From Strongylocentrotus purpuratus (taxonomy: Eukaryota; Echinodermata; Echinoidea; Camarodonta; Strongylocentrotidae), in assembly GCF_000002235.5 (NCBI RefSeq), contig NW_022145601.1, forward strand, positions 3,779,563 to 3,843,562: a stretch of DNA of 64,000 nucleotides, written 5' to 3'. Positions 31,010 to 44,759 of this stretch are shown piece after piece; within the stretch, counting starts at the first letter, position 1; each line of letters begins with the position of its first letter. The notes under the pieces were generated by a model. The model did not search any database. It was not told the DNA's origin and was given only the letters and a program-made list of their open reading frames with translations. The position numbers were made by a program, and so were the translations under genes.

Positions 31010-31490
31010 GAATTTTTTTCCCAGGAGCTACCGGAAGCTAGATCTGCTTCAGTCTTTATTTCAATGTAGGACGGCGATTATTCCCTTTAAAGAAATGATT
31101 AAAACATTATGAGGATAGTATAGCTAGGTAGATCGAAAGGATAATAATAATATCACATTCTTTGAGATGAGCCAATTCAGAATTTAAACGGGGGAACCTA
31201 AAATCCCATCAATAGAAACCCATGAAAATTTGGTTCGTAGGGTTTGACACAATAGAAGAGCGATTTCCGGAATACAGTCATTACAGGATCTTAAACGATT
31301 TGCTAGAATACACATACAAGTCTGTCACATCCCGTTTACCTACACAACAAGTTCCGGTCTGAGACGCGGAGACAATGCCAAAGATATATTTATATATTTG
31401 TTTCAAATGAAATCATAGAAAATGATCAGACAATATATATGGTTTTGAAATAAACAAATCTTTCTTATTATTTTGCTGATGATCTTTTTT
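31010..31490. other. 5' flank of the sulfotransferase gene
   Basis: No coding frame. A promoter or further 5' UTR exon for the minus-strand gene should lie here; no clear core motif is visible. Confidence 0.35.
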
Positions 31491-31504
31491 GTGTCTTGAC
31501 CATA

Positions 31505-31897
31505 ATCGTAATCTTCTTCTTCTTCTCCTTATTTTTCTTTTTCTTCTTGTTCTCCCCCTTCTTTTTCTTTTTCTTTTTTGTATCCTTCTTCTTTCTCTTC
31601 GCTCTCCTTTTCTTCCTTTACCTTTTCTTCCTTTACCCTTTCTCCTTCTTCTTCTTCTTCTTCTTCTTCTTCTTCTTTTTCATCTTCTTCTTCTTCTTCT
31701 TCTTCTTCTCCTACTCCTTCTTCCTCTCCTTCTTCTTTGGTTCTTGTTCTTCCGCTTTTTCTTAATTGTCATGATAATAATCTTTTTCCCTTTTCTCTTG
31801 TTCTGCTTCTTCTTCTCCTAAATCATCATCATTTTTATTCTTCTTCCTCTTACTTCTTACTACTACTACAACTGCTACTACTACTACTACTACTACT
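31505..31897. repeat. (TTC)n-rich pyrimidine tract and (ACT)n
   Basis: Long TTCTTCTTC tract with interruptions, ending in (TAC)n at 31856-31897. Confidence 0.9.
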
Positions 31898-32067
31898 CAG
31901 TGGCGTACGCAGGATTTTTTTCAAGGGAGGGTGTTTGAAAATTTGAAAATCGCGCCGCTCAGTGGGGGAGTGGAGTAGTCATTTGTTTCCAAAAAAAAAT
32001 TGAGGGGGGTTCAAACCCAAACCCCACCCCCCCCCCCCCCCCCCCCCCCCCTCTGCGTACGCGCCTG
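31898..32067. mobile_element. hAT-like MITE, CAGTGGCGTACGCAGG ends
   Basis: 170 bp; starts CAGTGGCGTACGCAGGA and ends TGCGTACGCGCCTG. Flanked by CTACTACT on both sides (8 bp), although it sits inside a CTA repeat. Same family as 798-1166. Interior includes a C run of about 28. Confidence 0.75.
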
Positions 32068-32079
32068 CTACTACTACTT

Positions 32080-32820
32080 CTATACTGATTCTACTACTTT
32101 GTCTTCTTCTTTTTCCTCTTCCTTTTCTTCTTCTTTTTCTTCCGCCATGTCAATTTTGGCTTGATAGACGTTATGACCAATGAGGAAATGCAATTTCCCC
32201 ATGTGGCTTGTACTTGGAACATGTCTGTATAAATAATCCCATTTAAAAACAACATGTGCAATGAGTTTAACAAATCAAGGAAATGTTATTCAATAAAACT
32301 CGAGTGCTCGAAGGGACAATTTGACTAGTTTAATGTTGTAGAGACGGCTTCCTGGATAACATTGGCTATGACCTTGCAATTGTCGCTCTTTATATTTAAT
32401 GGATAAAGAATGTTCTGGGCAAATGTCCGAGTCCTGTATTCTTTCTGTCTTTCTATCTGACTTTCTTTCTTCCTTCTTTATTTTGTTCTTGCTTGCTTGC
32501 TTCTTTACATAGCGATGAAACATCTTAACCCGAAATATCTTGAACGGCAATATGCGATCATTTAATTGCTACAGTTATAATGAAATTTATTAAAGATGAA
32601 GTCCATTTGGCAATGAACATGATTAAGGCTACTGTAACAGTCACCAGAGTGTATAATGATAATCTATGAAACTTAAGTTTATTAGATTATGAACTTGTGA
32701 GCGCTCTCGAAATGAGTATGGTGATAATATATAATACATAGAGATTGATATTTATTCCCTCCCTTTAATTGTTTCTTGCAATTCTTGCCACTGATTTAAA
32801 ATAGCAATGATATATCAAAG
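32080..32820. other. intergenic, pyrimidine-rich then anonymous
   Basis: TTC-rich to 32150, then unremarkable AT-rich sequence. No gene supported. Confidence 0.5.
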
Positions 32821-32824
32821 ATAA

Positions 32825-32972
32825 AGGTAGGTAGATACATATATAGGTAGATGAGTAGATAGAAAGATAGATAGATAGATAAATAGATAGATAGATAGAT
32901 AGATAGATAGATGTATAGATAGATAGACAGATAGATAGATGTATAGATAGATAGACAGATGGATAGATATAT

Positions 32973-33020
<48 letters not shown>
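32825..33020. repeat. (GATA)n followed by (TA)n
   Basis: GATAGATA tetranucleotide array at 32850-32965 and (AT)n at 32975-33020. Confidence 0.95.
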
Positions 33021-33022
<2 letters not shown>

Positions 33023-34016
33023 ACAAATAGAACTAGAAAGAAACTGAGAGAGATGAGAGAGGGGAAAATTAAATTATAGAAATATAGTAGAGAGGAAGGC
33101 AAAGAGAGAGGGTGAGAGATAGAAAGAAATAGAGAAAGAAAGACTATAGACAGAGAGAAGGGGGAGAAAAAAAGTGGAAGGAAGGTGGTTATGGGGATTG
33201 GTTGGTTGATCATTTATTACGTTTGGCATGAGGGATTTTAGATTTGCACGAAGACAATGTAGATTGCTACGGTCGACGTCCTTTTAATGCACTGCCTTGA
33301 ATAGACTTCACACGTATCAGTCCACGCAAATCTAAAAGTCCCTGTTATCAGGCTGTCAACAACAGTCAAACTTGACCATAGTGACATTGTATGGTATACC
33401 CATACCAGGATAATTGAATTCAGTTTGATCGATTTTATGGATGCTGCTTCCCAATTCCTCTTGTACAAATTGAAGACTTTAACCATGTTAACCTTGATTG
33501 CAATTTGCTATTTTAGTGGAAGCAGCAAAAATAGGGGATACCAGCTAAACATTTGACCAAAAAAAAGAAGAGACAGGTATATTTTATAGGCCTAAAATTG
33601 AAAACATAATCACTAAATCTAACAACAATTTGGCATGAAGGTTTTATATGAATAGTGAATTCTTTTAACATCGAATCTAGCAATAACTGGGCATGGAGGT
33701 AATATAAATAGTGAAATGTTTAAAAACATTTTACAGCATGATCTTTGCTCGTATCATTGTATATACGAGTTTAACCCTCTTTCCCGAAACGTTCATGATT
33801 CAATATACCTGTTATTAACATCATGCATGTAAACACTGCACTCCCTTCGAAAACTAGCAGAGGGCTTGCAACCCCTTTGCATATGACACTTTTTGTCAAC
33901 AGTGTTACATTTATTCTCTATTTAGTGGTACATTATCATTCAAGTATTCATGACTTTCTTGATGATAATGTTATTGTTATTCAAGTAAATTTAATTGCAA
34001 TAACAAACTATCAGAT

Positions 34017-34017
<1 letters not shown>

Positions 34018-34065
<48 letters not shown>

Positions 34066-34104
34066 GAAACCTACTACTACTACTACTACTACTACTACTC
34101 CTAC

Positions 34105-34175
<71 letters not shown>

Positions 34176-34196
34176 ATACTAATACTACTACTACTT

Positions 34197-34262
<66 letters not shown>

Positions 34263-34274
34263 ATACTACTAAAA

Positions 34275-34305
<31 letters not shown>
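34018..34305. repeat. (CTA)n satellite, about 290 bp
   Basis: Nearly pure TAC/CTA trinucleotide repeat with few interruptions. Immediately followed by a TTTAGCCAGGGAAGTCTCATC segment shared with 52325-52370. Confidence 0.95.
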
Positions 34306-34319
34306 ATAATAAAAAATAT

Positions 34320-36510
34320 TTTGTTTAGCCAGGGAAGTCTCATCAGCATCAGCTAGTGCTGTTCTTCATTTGGGAAGTCTGATGTATTTGGTCTTTTTGA
34401 ATCCCACACGTTATTTACTTGGAATGTTGAACATAATTTCATATTAAATAAATTATTCTTGATAACTGTCCCAAGCTGGAGAAAAGCAACAAGGCAATCA
34501 CTGCCATTAAACATATACAAATCGTGTAGCCTGGCCCTGCCGTATTTAGATACTGTAATAAATTATAACGGTTTTTACATTGATTCAACTGAACGAAGGA
34601 TGGAACAAGGGAAACAAATTAAAATTAAAATACTTATTATCGAAAAGTAGCAACGAAAGCAGACTACTAAAGCTTTTCGTCTTGCCCTTATCGGAGGGTA
34701 TCGCAATAATCATTATAATCGTTCACTCACCTTTTGTATTTCCGTTTAGGATAATAATCGCACCCATGAACTGGAGTCTTGCTTTCAAACCTGAAATAAG
34801 TTCCTATTTACAATCCGACATCAGACGTCTTCATGCCTTTCAGAAAACCATGCAAAACAAGCATAGCTCCTCGTAATCACGGCTTTGTTTCATTACTGAT
34901 CTCTTATTCGAGGTGTGATTCCGAATCGATGACTGCTGTTCAGCTATAGTCGCTGTAATTTATCAGAATGTTTTCGTTTATATCGCATGAGGTATCAGGA
35001 GGCGGAAGTTCCGAGGCTGTTCATCCGACATATATATCATAATGTTTCTATCCACTTTTGGTGATGCGAGCGAGACAGAATCCCGAGTCTGCTCAAGGAA
35101 GGACGCAATCTAGCTATGAAGGGCAGCTAGGGGTGGGTATATGGTTTAAATTTCGCCGGAGGAGGGGGGGGGGGGGGGGGGTCTCAAGTCCGAATATTAA
35201 CATGCCAGTTTCTAAATAATGCGAGTAAGCAAAGCCGGCGAATGAATGTTTACCTTTTTGATTTGAGATGTATATCATTTCATAAAGAATACAACAAGAT
35301 AGCAAAGACTTTCGAAAAATCAACAAAGGGTAATTTAAATAGCCTTGTCCATCACATATAGGCTTATTGCGAACACCATAATGACGTATTACGGAATACG
35401 TATATCATATCTATATGATGTACTCGAAGGATAATGAATTATGAACGATTTTTCAAATGTCTTTGCGATCGTATTCATTGATGTACTAAAAACGGTGTAA
35501 AAAAATTCAGTTCAAAAATATTTAAACATATCCTAAATCTAGTATATGGAGAACAATCATTTTTGGAAACAAGAAGTCCACATACCAAGTGTAATAAAAT
35601 ATTGTTTTTGTGTGTGTGTTTTTAATCACTAAAACTTTCCAAAACAGAAGTTGAGACTAGGACAGGCAAGAGGTGTAATTGAACGTTTTCCCACGGTAAT
35701 ATCTCTCGGTATATATGCATGCTGTTCCGACCGCACGTGTGACATGCTTGAACTTCATAGGTTAGTTAACGATTAATTTTGAGAGGGAGCACAGATAACT
35801 TGACACAGGTGTCTCAACATCATGCCTAATTTATACCAGAAAGTCTATTTCTAGACGAGCAGCGATTTAAGGAAATTACAATCAAGCTTTAAATACTTTG
35901 CTCTAAAATTAGTGCCGTCTATTTTTGACAGAAAGTTTAACAATTATTAAGTAATCTACCCATAAATAACACTTTACACTTTACAAGTCTAATAACAATG
36001 AGAATAATTATGCCTTCATCAGCACAAAAATATAAAGTGTAATGGAAGAGGGTATGGGTGCACGCACATGCGTGTCTGTGTGTGTGTGGGGGGGGGGGTG
36101 CGGTGTCACCCGTCAACCTGTCCTCTTATGGTCTTTACAGTTCGTGGAACATAATTACATGTATAACCAAAAAAACAAAAAACCGCAATGCGTTAACAAA
36201 ACTTACTTACTATAGTTAGAGGCAGATTAAAGTGTAGATATTGCTTATGCAATAAATATTAAACACATAACAACAAAAAAAGACACACAAATTTTGAAGT
36301 CGATTTTCGGATTTTTGTTCATAATTTGTTATGCATCCGCGGCATAGCAGTCTGTCTCTGTAAAGATGGCTTGCTAGTCAGGAGTCAGGTCAAAGGAATA
36401 TAATTAACCCTGGTTTGTTTACGAAGTTGGACTGTCTTGATCTATTAGGGGTCAAGGGTGACTTTATACAGGTAACCCTCGTCAACCTCACGATTTCACA
36501 GCGTGCAAGG
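34320..36510. other. intergenic, nothing recognised
   Basis: Apart from a G run at 35163-35181 and short GT repeats near 36075, no repeats or genes are recognised. Short open frames here have no family resemblance and ordinary length for AT-rich DNA. Confidence 0.5.
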
Positions 36511-36539
36511 AATTTCAATATTGAGGTCGAAATAAAGGA

Positions 36540-36811
36540 AGAAAAATAGAGTGCGAAGTAGACAGAAGAAAGAGAAAGAGAGGGACAGATATAGAGGGGG
36601 AGAGAGAGAGGGGGGAGAGAGAGGGGAGAGATAGAGAGATAGAGAGGGGGAGAGAGAGAGATAGAGGGGAGAGAGGGAGAGAGAGATAGAGAGATAGAGA
36701 GAGAGAAAGAGAGGGAGTGGGTGGGATGGGGAGACTGAAGGGAGGGAATGAAAATAAACAGAAAGAAAATGAGAGATAAAAGAAAGAGACAGAAAGATAG
36801 GGAGAGAAAGA

Positions 36812-36852
<41 letters not shown>

Positions 36853-36900
36853 GAGGGGGGGGGGGTGGGGAACTTCTCACCCCCCCCCCCCCCACCCCCT
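36540..36900. repeat. (GA)n block with poly-G/poly-C
   Basis: GAGAGA tract to 36852, then G and C runs (36855-36865, 36880-36893). Confidence 0.95.
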
Positions 36901-36999
36901 GCATGTGTCTCCCAGCCCCGAACCTAATAGTCGCGGTATCCCCCTTGAGCGAAGGGGGGGGGGTGCATAGATTCGCTAGGCCCCCTTGGATGAAGAAAA

Positions 37000-38085
37000 A
37001 GCAAATCTGTTCTTCGCCAAAATAACTTCATCTATCCGGGAGAGGGCAGTATGATGTTCGCCATGGAATGAAACATCAACATCAATCCAAAACTAAATTC
37101 CTCGCAGGCTAGACTATCACCTTGTGCAATGTTATTTCAGATTTCATTGTCATTTTGTACCATCTGGTGCACTATTCATGAATTCTAAAAAACTACTTTT
37201 CTCCAATCAAACAGTAAAGACTAAGCTATGCATCAACAATTGCAAAAGTTACTACTGTTTTTTTAAAAATGCATTGGATATCAGTTCTTACATTATCGTC
37301 GCCTTTAACGTCGCTACTTGTATAACATTGTATTTAACATTAATATCATCAAAATTATAAAGTACGTTTTTTTTTAACCATTTTTGTTTAGCGTCATAAT
37401 TTGTGTTGTTTTAGTTTACTTTATTTTAGTGAAGAAAGTTATATGTTATGCGCCATATGAGAGTGAAACAGAACAAAAGTGAATGCAAAGTAAACTGTGC
37501 AAAACAAGGCTTTTAGTAGCTAGTGAGTGGGGTAATTGCCCTCACAGCACTGGCTAGATACGCTCAGGAATTAACGCAATGACAATTATTGGTATGACGA
37601 CTCTTGCGCATCGTGCATTCATTTTATATAATACGAAACATGAACGCAAATGACTCGTTCAAAACTGTGTTGAATTACTGACGCTCCGATTCCCCTCCAC
37701 AGGTTTTAATTGGCATAGGTAGTGACGCAATCTAGATGACGCATTATGATTTAAAGACAAATGAGACTTAAAACAACACACATGAATTGAGACGAAAGCA
37801 TTGAATAACACACGCTATCACGCCAATGATTACAAAACGCGAGGACAAAAATTGTATTGATGGGAATCGGATATCAACGCATTAAATCTGAGTCTCTTAT
37901 CAGCTAAATCAGATATGATGAGGCCTATGACTCGCTTTCACCTAATGAAATAGCGCTCTTTTACATGTCAATTTGACGTAATTGCTTTTCTCCCGCTCCC
38001 TGCGGGCTAATTAAGTGGGGAAATTAATTGGGCGTATATAGCGCCCTCGACCGTCTCCTTCCCATTTGGCTTGGGTAAGCTAATA
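37000..38085. other. intergenic, nothing recognised
   Basis: AT-rich anonymous sequence without supported coding frame. Confidence 0.5.
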
Positions 38086-38089
38086 GGCG

Positions 38090-38092
38090 ATT

Positions 38093-38137
<45 letters not shown>

Positions 38138-38155
38138 AGAGACAGAGGCAGAGAA

Positions 38156-38198
<43 letters not shown>

Positions 38199-38625
38199 AT
38201 TAGAAATGGAGATGGTTGAAATGGGTGTGGCCTTAGATGCTAATGAGCATTTAATGTTTTTTTGTTTTTTTTGTAGCATTGTTTTATTGTATTCATTCAG
38301 TACAAAATATATAACAAACAAACATACAGCTTCATTGATTTACATATCATATCAAAATATAAAGAAAATTGTACATCGCTCAAAAAATACATAAGATAGT
38401 TTAATACACAGTACATGATGACTGGAGGGTGGTGATTAAGCAGATGAGTGAGTTAGAGAAAGAGAGAGAGAGAGAGAGCATTAGAAATGGAGATGGTTGA
38501 AAAGGGTGTGGCCTTAGATGCTGACGAGCATGTAATGATGACGGGATGATGATGATTAAGGAGATGAGTGAGTTAGAGAAAGAGGGAGAGAAGAGAGAGA
38601 GAGAGAGAGAGAAGGGGGAGAGGGG
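38090..38625. repeat. duplicated (GA)n-containing block
   Basis: GA tracts at 38093-38200, 38458-38480 and 38590-38625. The segment GCATTAGAAATGGAGATGGT with its GTGGCCTTAGATGCT continuation occurs at 38197 and 38477. ATGAGTGAGTTAGAGAAAGAG occurs at 38442 and 38563. Confidence 0.85.
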
Positions 38626-38729
38626 GTCGTGCCTCTTACAACAAAGGTCGGTCAACCATGGATGTGATTTAAACAGCTCTATAGACCCACATCCATTAAC
38701 CTTAATGGATGCATTATCCAATTAAACTT

Positions 38730-41080
38730 AAGTGGAAAATGTAAATTGTAATGACACGTGAGTGATTCTCAGTTCATTCCCTCCTCATTTCAGGCATTTC
38801 AAGAAAGTTTACCTTTTACCTTTTAATGATTTCTATGGCTGTATATCTACTTACCTGTGATTTACTAATTGCAATCTATAAGAAGGAGAGGTATGGGAAG
38901 GATAATGGATTTCAGTTACAGGTTATCCGAGTTCTCTTTATAAAACTGCATTTTAAGATGAACAGCAATTAGAAGTCGTTTGAATAAGTTCATTAAAAAG
39001 TTTCCATCATTAGTGATCATGTATCTCGGGATCCTATCAGCCGAATACCAACTATAAAAATAATTTGAAAAAAAAATCACATACAGGGTTAATATTACTT
39101 GTAACAGCTCCAAGGTCATGGCGTCTTCTGACTTCTATAATACTTAAGGTTCATTTACCAAATACGATAATTATTTGTAGTGTTCAACAACATTTGTCAA
39201 TTTAACAAGGTTCTGGAAAGATTTGATTTGCTATCCTCTATAAAATATGTATTCATTGCCATTGCCAGACGTGACAAAATAGTGACCTTTAAGTAAAGAA
39301 ATAACTGTTCGCTTTGCCTCGATAATGGGTGTTATAAAAAAAAGAGTGGACTAGAGGGAAAACACCGTTTAGGTAAAGAACACGTTCTTACCTATTGCAT
39401 TTCATTCTGTGCTATTTTGGTATTTGATGCATTTATAAATAAATACAAACTCACAGTAATAATAAATAAATCAACCCTTTGCTCTGTGAAATATAAAAGA
39501 TGATAATAAGTTTGAACTTCAATGCGAAATGTATCTTTGAAAAACACATCAATATTTTCAAAGTGAACAAACGGTGTGTTAATTTTTCAATAAATAGAAA
39601 TATTATGAATATAATCTAAACAAATTACACGATTTTGATTTCCTATCAGTCGATCGATAATTATGTGATAAATTTATGAAATTAATCTTAAGTTTGGAAT
39701 ATACTAAACCAGATTTTTCTTTCCCTGAAATGCAAGTAATTATAATAATAATAATATTCCGCGTTGATGATTATGATTTGTATACTTTTAAATAAATGAT
39801 TGATGCAAAATATGTTTTTTAAAATGATATTTTTAGACCCAATTGATGGAATGAACATTGTGAATAATTTATACCAAGCTTTATATTAATAACTCGTTCG
39901 TCTATTCCAATTTCTTTGAAGACTGATCAATTGTTTGTAAACACCAAGGGCGTATCCAACAAAGAGCGGAACGGATGTAGCACCCTCACTATTCAAGGCC
40001 CATATATTATACATGATACCTCGACCTCTCCTTCGTTAGGGAGAGATACCACTGTCAGTCCCTGACGGCGGTACCTGAATTCAATGAACGGGGTAAAAGT
40101 ATATTTGTAAAGCGCTTAGAGACATTTGTATTAACTTAAAGCACTATATAAAAATTAAATATTATTATTACTATTACCTCGAAATTGGAATAATCATCTA
40201 CCGAGAGCAAAAAAGGTGGTGACTAACTATTTGAAACCATCCTGAATGCATCTCCAAACAAGCTAATCTATTTAGTTTCGCAATATACCTGGCGCCCTTT
40301 TTTAAAATACTTATTCATCCTTTTATTTCGTTACTCGTTTTACTTCTGGCTCTCTGCAGATGAAATGTAGTTTGGTCTGGAAGGAAGTCTACGTCCCTCA
40401 GTGAATGATATTTAATGGCGCTGCCGGTTTGTTGAACGTTCGTTGAATTGCTCAAGACATCTTAATTGCGAGGACGTGTTGAGGCTTCTTCACTTCTTGT
40501 TTCAGTAACGCACATGAGGTGATCCATAACAATGGACCGTATATGTGTGAGTATAGCCAGAAAGATAATCACTTCCACCCCCCCCCCCAAGCCTCATCCT
40601 CCACTACGTATGTCATCCTATGATGGTTGCCATGGTAACTGTACTGGATGGTGATGATGCATTCCCTCCAACTATAACGGCTTAGTCGGAGCTTACGTCC
40701 GAGTAGCGAATCATGTTTGGATTAACCTTTTGTCGTCGGCTTTTTCAGAAGTTGAAAGCGAGCCCTTTTATACGTTTTTGTTTGTTAAAAGTGTATGTAA
40801 GCTTGTTAAAATCAACAGGTCTTGTATACAGCGGGAAATAATGTTACTGTACATGGTAGGGGAGGCTTCATCGTATATGTCATGCAAGATACATTTATAA
40901 TTTCGGTGCTCATTATACACTAATATGCATTTTTCTAAATCTCCTTTCATCCTTCTGAATCAAAGTTGATTATACTTTATCTGTATATTTCTGTTTTAAA
41001 ATGGCCATACATGCAGGCAAAACTTAAATTCCGAATTACTTGAGAATTTCGTAAATTCATGAGAGTGATCACATGGATCG
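38730..41080. other. intergenic with a SINE-tail fragment at 40041-40175
   Basis: Mostly anonymous. At 40041-40175, GGTACCTGAATTCAATGAAC, AAGCGCTTAGAGAC and GCACTATATAAAAATTAAAT with (TATTAT) resemble the 3' part of a SINE. The same tail occurs at 43350-43390. Confidence 0.5.
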
Positions 41081-41084
41081 CGGT

Positions 41085-41310
41085 TAGAGTCCCGCCGCGG
41101 CACTAATGTCCTTTGGCAAGACATTAATCTACATTTGCCACACTCGACTCAGGTGAGGTAAATGACAGGAATTAAGTACTTGAAATGCTAGAGCACTGTA
41201 ATGGCAGCCATGCTAAAGCCAGGGTAATAACTGCGGAGCACCAGGTGTGTCATGTTTGACAGGCGTAAGCGCTACACAAGAACCCACTATCATTATTAAT
41301 ATAGTTTTCC
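41085..41310 (+). mobile_element. SINE-like repeat, copy 2
   Basis: Same family as 23250-23470: CACTAATGTCCTTTGGCAAG, CATTTGCCACACTCGACTCA, GGCAGCCATGCTAAAGCCAG, GCGCTACACAAGAACC-like end and a TATCATTATTAATA tail. The upstream part ATCGCGGTTAGAGTCCCGCC may be tRNA-derived. Confidence 0.65.
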
Positions 41311-41819
41311 AGAAATACTTTATACGTTGGTGACATTGGTCGAGCTAGAAATTCAATTGGAATCGAGGAAAATCACCACCTCTCCAAAAAAAAAGAACAT
41401 AGAAAGAAAGACAGACTCACGGACGGAGAACACACATGCAAACATATATACAGAAGGACGGATATATACAAATCATATCGGCGATCGAATTTCAGGATGA
41501 CAAAGGGATTACATGGATTAAAGGGAAGAATCCAAATATACACCCGTAATAAATGTAGCCACAACCTTCCCCACCCCCGCAACACGGGATGGATGGTCTC
41601 GGCAGACAAACGATTGAGTGTGTGCAATCAATCCAGGCAAGAAAATATTACAAGAAACCAAAACATAACGACTAAATAATCGACTGGCATATTATGTGTA
41701 TAGACTGTGATCAAGAAATGGGGATGCAGACAGAAATAATATTGATTCGAATCATTCTCGAGGTGACTGGGTAATTATTTGATCAAGGAAAAGTAGAAAA
41801 GATTATAGAAGGGAGTAGA

Positions 41820-42125
<306 letters not shown>

Positions 42126-42260
42126 GGCAGGGGCGAATTAGATTGACTGATGCAAGTGATTTATTGTAACGATAATTGAAAAGAAATAAAAAGGATTGAG
42201 GGACAGGTTGAACGATTGTGTGTGCACTAGAAAGAATGAGACTGCCGGGTAGCTAGGCCT

Positions 42261-42494
42261 ACTAGGGGCGTACCACGGATCATGATATTGAGGGGGCGCC
42301 GATATTTTCGGTGGACTTAACCGATGGATAAAATGCAATTTATCATTGCCAGAAATTAGGGGAGGGTTTGGGAAGGAATCAGCGTATTCATTTGGCGCTC
42401 CCCTTTTCCCTTCTTTTTCATGTTCTTCTTTCTCTCTCCTCTTTTTCTCTGTTGCATTAGAGGGCGCGTGCCCCGTGCCACTCCTACGCCACTG
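42261..42494. mobile_element. MITE related to the CAGTGGCGTA family
   Basis: Left end CTAGGGGCGTACCACGG, right end CCGTGCCACTCCTACGCCACTG, partly inverted. The target duplication is not clear. Confidence 0.5.
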
Positions 42495-42509
42495 CTAGGA
42501 GCGATTCGG

Positions 42510-42537
42510 AGAGAGATAGAGGGAGAGAGGGGGAGGA

Positions 42538-42621
<84 letters not shown>

Positions 42622-42650
42622 GAGGAGAGAGAGAGAGAGAGATAGACAGT
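42510..42650. repeat. (GA)n tract
   Basis: Pure GA dinucleotide over about 90 bp, flanked by GGGAGGAGAG variants. Confidence 0.97.
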
Positions 42651-43069
42651 GAAAGAGTGTGGGACTCGAATTGAAAGTACATGAGCAAACCTTGCACTGA
42701 TGGGAATAGAAAGGCTGAAACTGATTCGCTCTCGATGCAATAAGCACTTTAGAATGAGGTAATCGCTATTCATCTCCTTTTCGTTTTAATGAAGGAAAGG
42801 GAAAAGTCAATAAAAGGCCCACTCCTAAATCCGACTAGTTCATCTAGCTAATCACCGAGCTCTTTCACTCGCTTGACTTAAGGGTGACTTTTGCCTTGAC
42901 ATTTCTCACCGACCCAATAGCGTGATAAATCAGGAGGTTTATTTTTAATATGCCTAGGCTATAGGTGCTCACTCACTCTTTTCATCCCCCTCTTTCTCTC
43001 TTTCTGTTTCTCCTCCAATTCAATGTCCCCATCTTCCCTCTCTCGCTCTATTCCCTATATCGTTTTCTC

Positions 43070-43073
43070 CTCT

Positions 43074-43126
<53 letters not shown>
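43070..43126. repeat. (CT)n tract
   Basis: CT dinucleotide repeat; the surrounding 42970-43560 is pyrimidine-rich. Confidence 0.95.
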
Positions 43127-43127
<1 letters not shown>

Positions 43128-44049
43128 AACTCACTCACAGAAGGACACACGCACAACACACATACTTAACCGTGCACATACATTTGTTTTTTTTCAACCA
43201 AATTTCCTTTTTCATCTATCCCATTACCTCTCCGATATTCTCACTTTTCTTCATTGAATGCCCCTCTCATGTCTGTTACTCCATCCCCATATCAATCCAA
43301 CTCTTTCCATCCTCTCACCGCGTCTCCATGTACGTTTCTCTCACTTTCATTGTATTAAGCGCTATATAAAAATTAAATATTATTATTATTGTCTTTTCCC
43401 ACTGTATCATCTGTACCATTCCTTCCCTCCCCTTTAATTCTATTTCCATCCCTCCGAATCTCTCTTTCTCCTTCTCCTCTCCTCTCTCTTTCTCCTCTCT
43501 TTCTCTTTCTCCTCCCCTACTATCATCAGCCTTTTCTTACACCGTACTGTCTCTCTTTTCCCAAAATACCCGTCTCCCTCCGTCCGAATATATATCTAGG
43601 AACGTTAATAATTAGAATATAAGCGGGGATGTTATATTGAAAGTCCTATAAATCAGAAGTTCTAATTTCATTAATTAAAAATGAGAATGACGGATGATGA
43701 ATCCAGGCTCCTGACGTGTAATATAATGAGATTTTGTTTCTGATTATAGCTTGGTCATTGTCCAAGATGGTTAATGGATAATGCTGTATACCGATCACGC
43801 AATCAAATTGTCAAATAAACTTCTAAAATTTATTCTGAATGATTTATGATGTTTTTTAAGTAATAGAATGAAATCAAATTGATTAGATGTTGCTAAAATT
43901 ACAGACAATTGAAAGCGTTGGGCAATTATGGGTACATTTGGTCGGCTACATTACAAATGGCGTCGTAATTTGATCATCAGTCATCAGCCATTGGTAGTGC
44001 TATAGGAACTAGAAGAACATTTTAATAGCAACACTGTTCGTGGGACGTT

Positions 44050-44235
44050 TCTTCTTCTTCTTCCTCATTTTCTCTTTCTTCTTCTTGTACTTCTTCTTCT
44101 TCTTCTTCTTCTTGTTCTTCTTCTTCTTCTTGTTCTTGTTCTTCTTGTTCTTCTTGTTCTTCTTGTTCTTGTTCTTCTTCTTCTTCTTCTTGTTGTTCTT
44201 GTTCTTCTTCTTCTGCTTCTTCGATTTCTTATGTT
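44050..44235. repeat. (TTC/GTT)n tract
   Basis: TTCTTCTTG trinucleotide satellite; open Phe- or Lys-rich frames are artefacts. Confidence 0.95.
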
Positions 44236-44397
44236 TTTTAGCTGCTAACAATCCCTCGTTTATATTTGATTTTCATATTTATGATTCGTAGGTTAACAGT
44301 AGTAACGATCTGTTAAGTTATGCTCCTCCGTAAATGATGTGACAGATATGTATGATGTTAATCTATGAGAATGCAAACAAAACGATAAAGAGAAATA

Positions 44398-44408
44398 GAA
44401 AGAGAGAC

Positions 44409-44439
<31 letters not shown>

Positions 44440-44471
44440 CGAGAAGAGAGAGAGCAGAGAGAGCGAGAGAA

Positions 44472-44502
<31 letters not shown>

Positions 44503-44570
44503 CGAGAAGAGAGAAAGACGAGAAGAAAGAGAGGGAGAGAGAGAGAAAAAAAAGAGAAAGGGGAGAGATG
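44398..44570. repeat. (GA)n tract with GACGAGAAGAGAGA units
   Basis: GA-rich, with the unit GACGAGAAGAGAG repeated three times. Confidence 0.95.
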
Positions 44571-44759
44571 TGAAAACATGTTTATTTTCATAAGGCTGTG
44601 TTCACATCTAATGATGATAGTAAAACATATTTTAATAAGCCTCAGAAGCCACACACTATATAGATATAGATACATGGATAGATGGATATAATTATGTATA
44701 ATATATATATTTATATACAGAGATAGAGAGAGAGAGAGAGAGAGATGAAGGTGGAACGA

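Noticed and set aside
31489..31946. Leu/Phe/Ser-rich open frames in the TTC tract
   Set aside because: Trinucleotide repeat open in all three plus frames.
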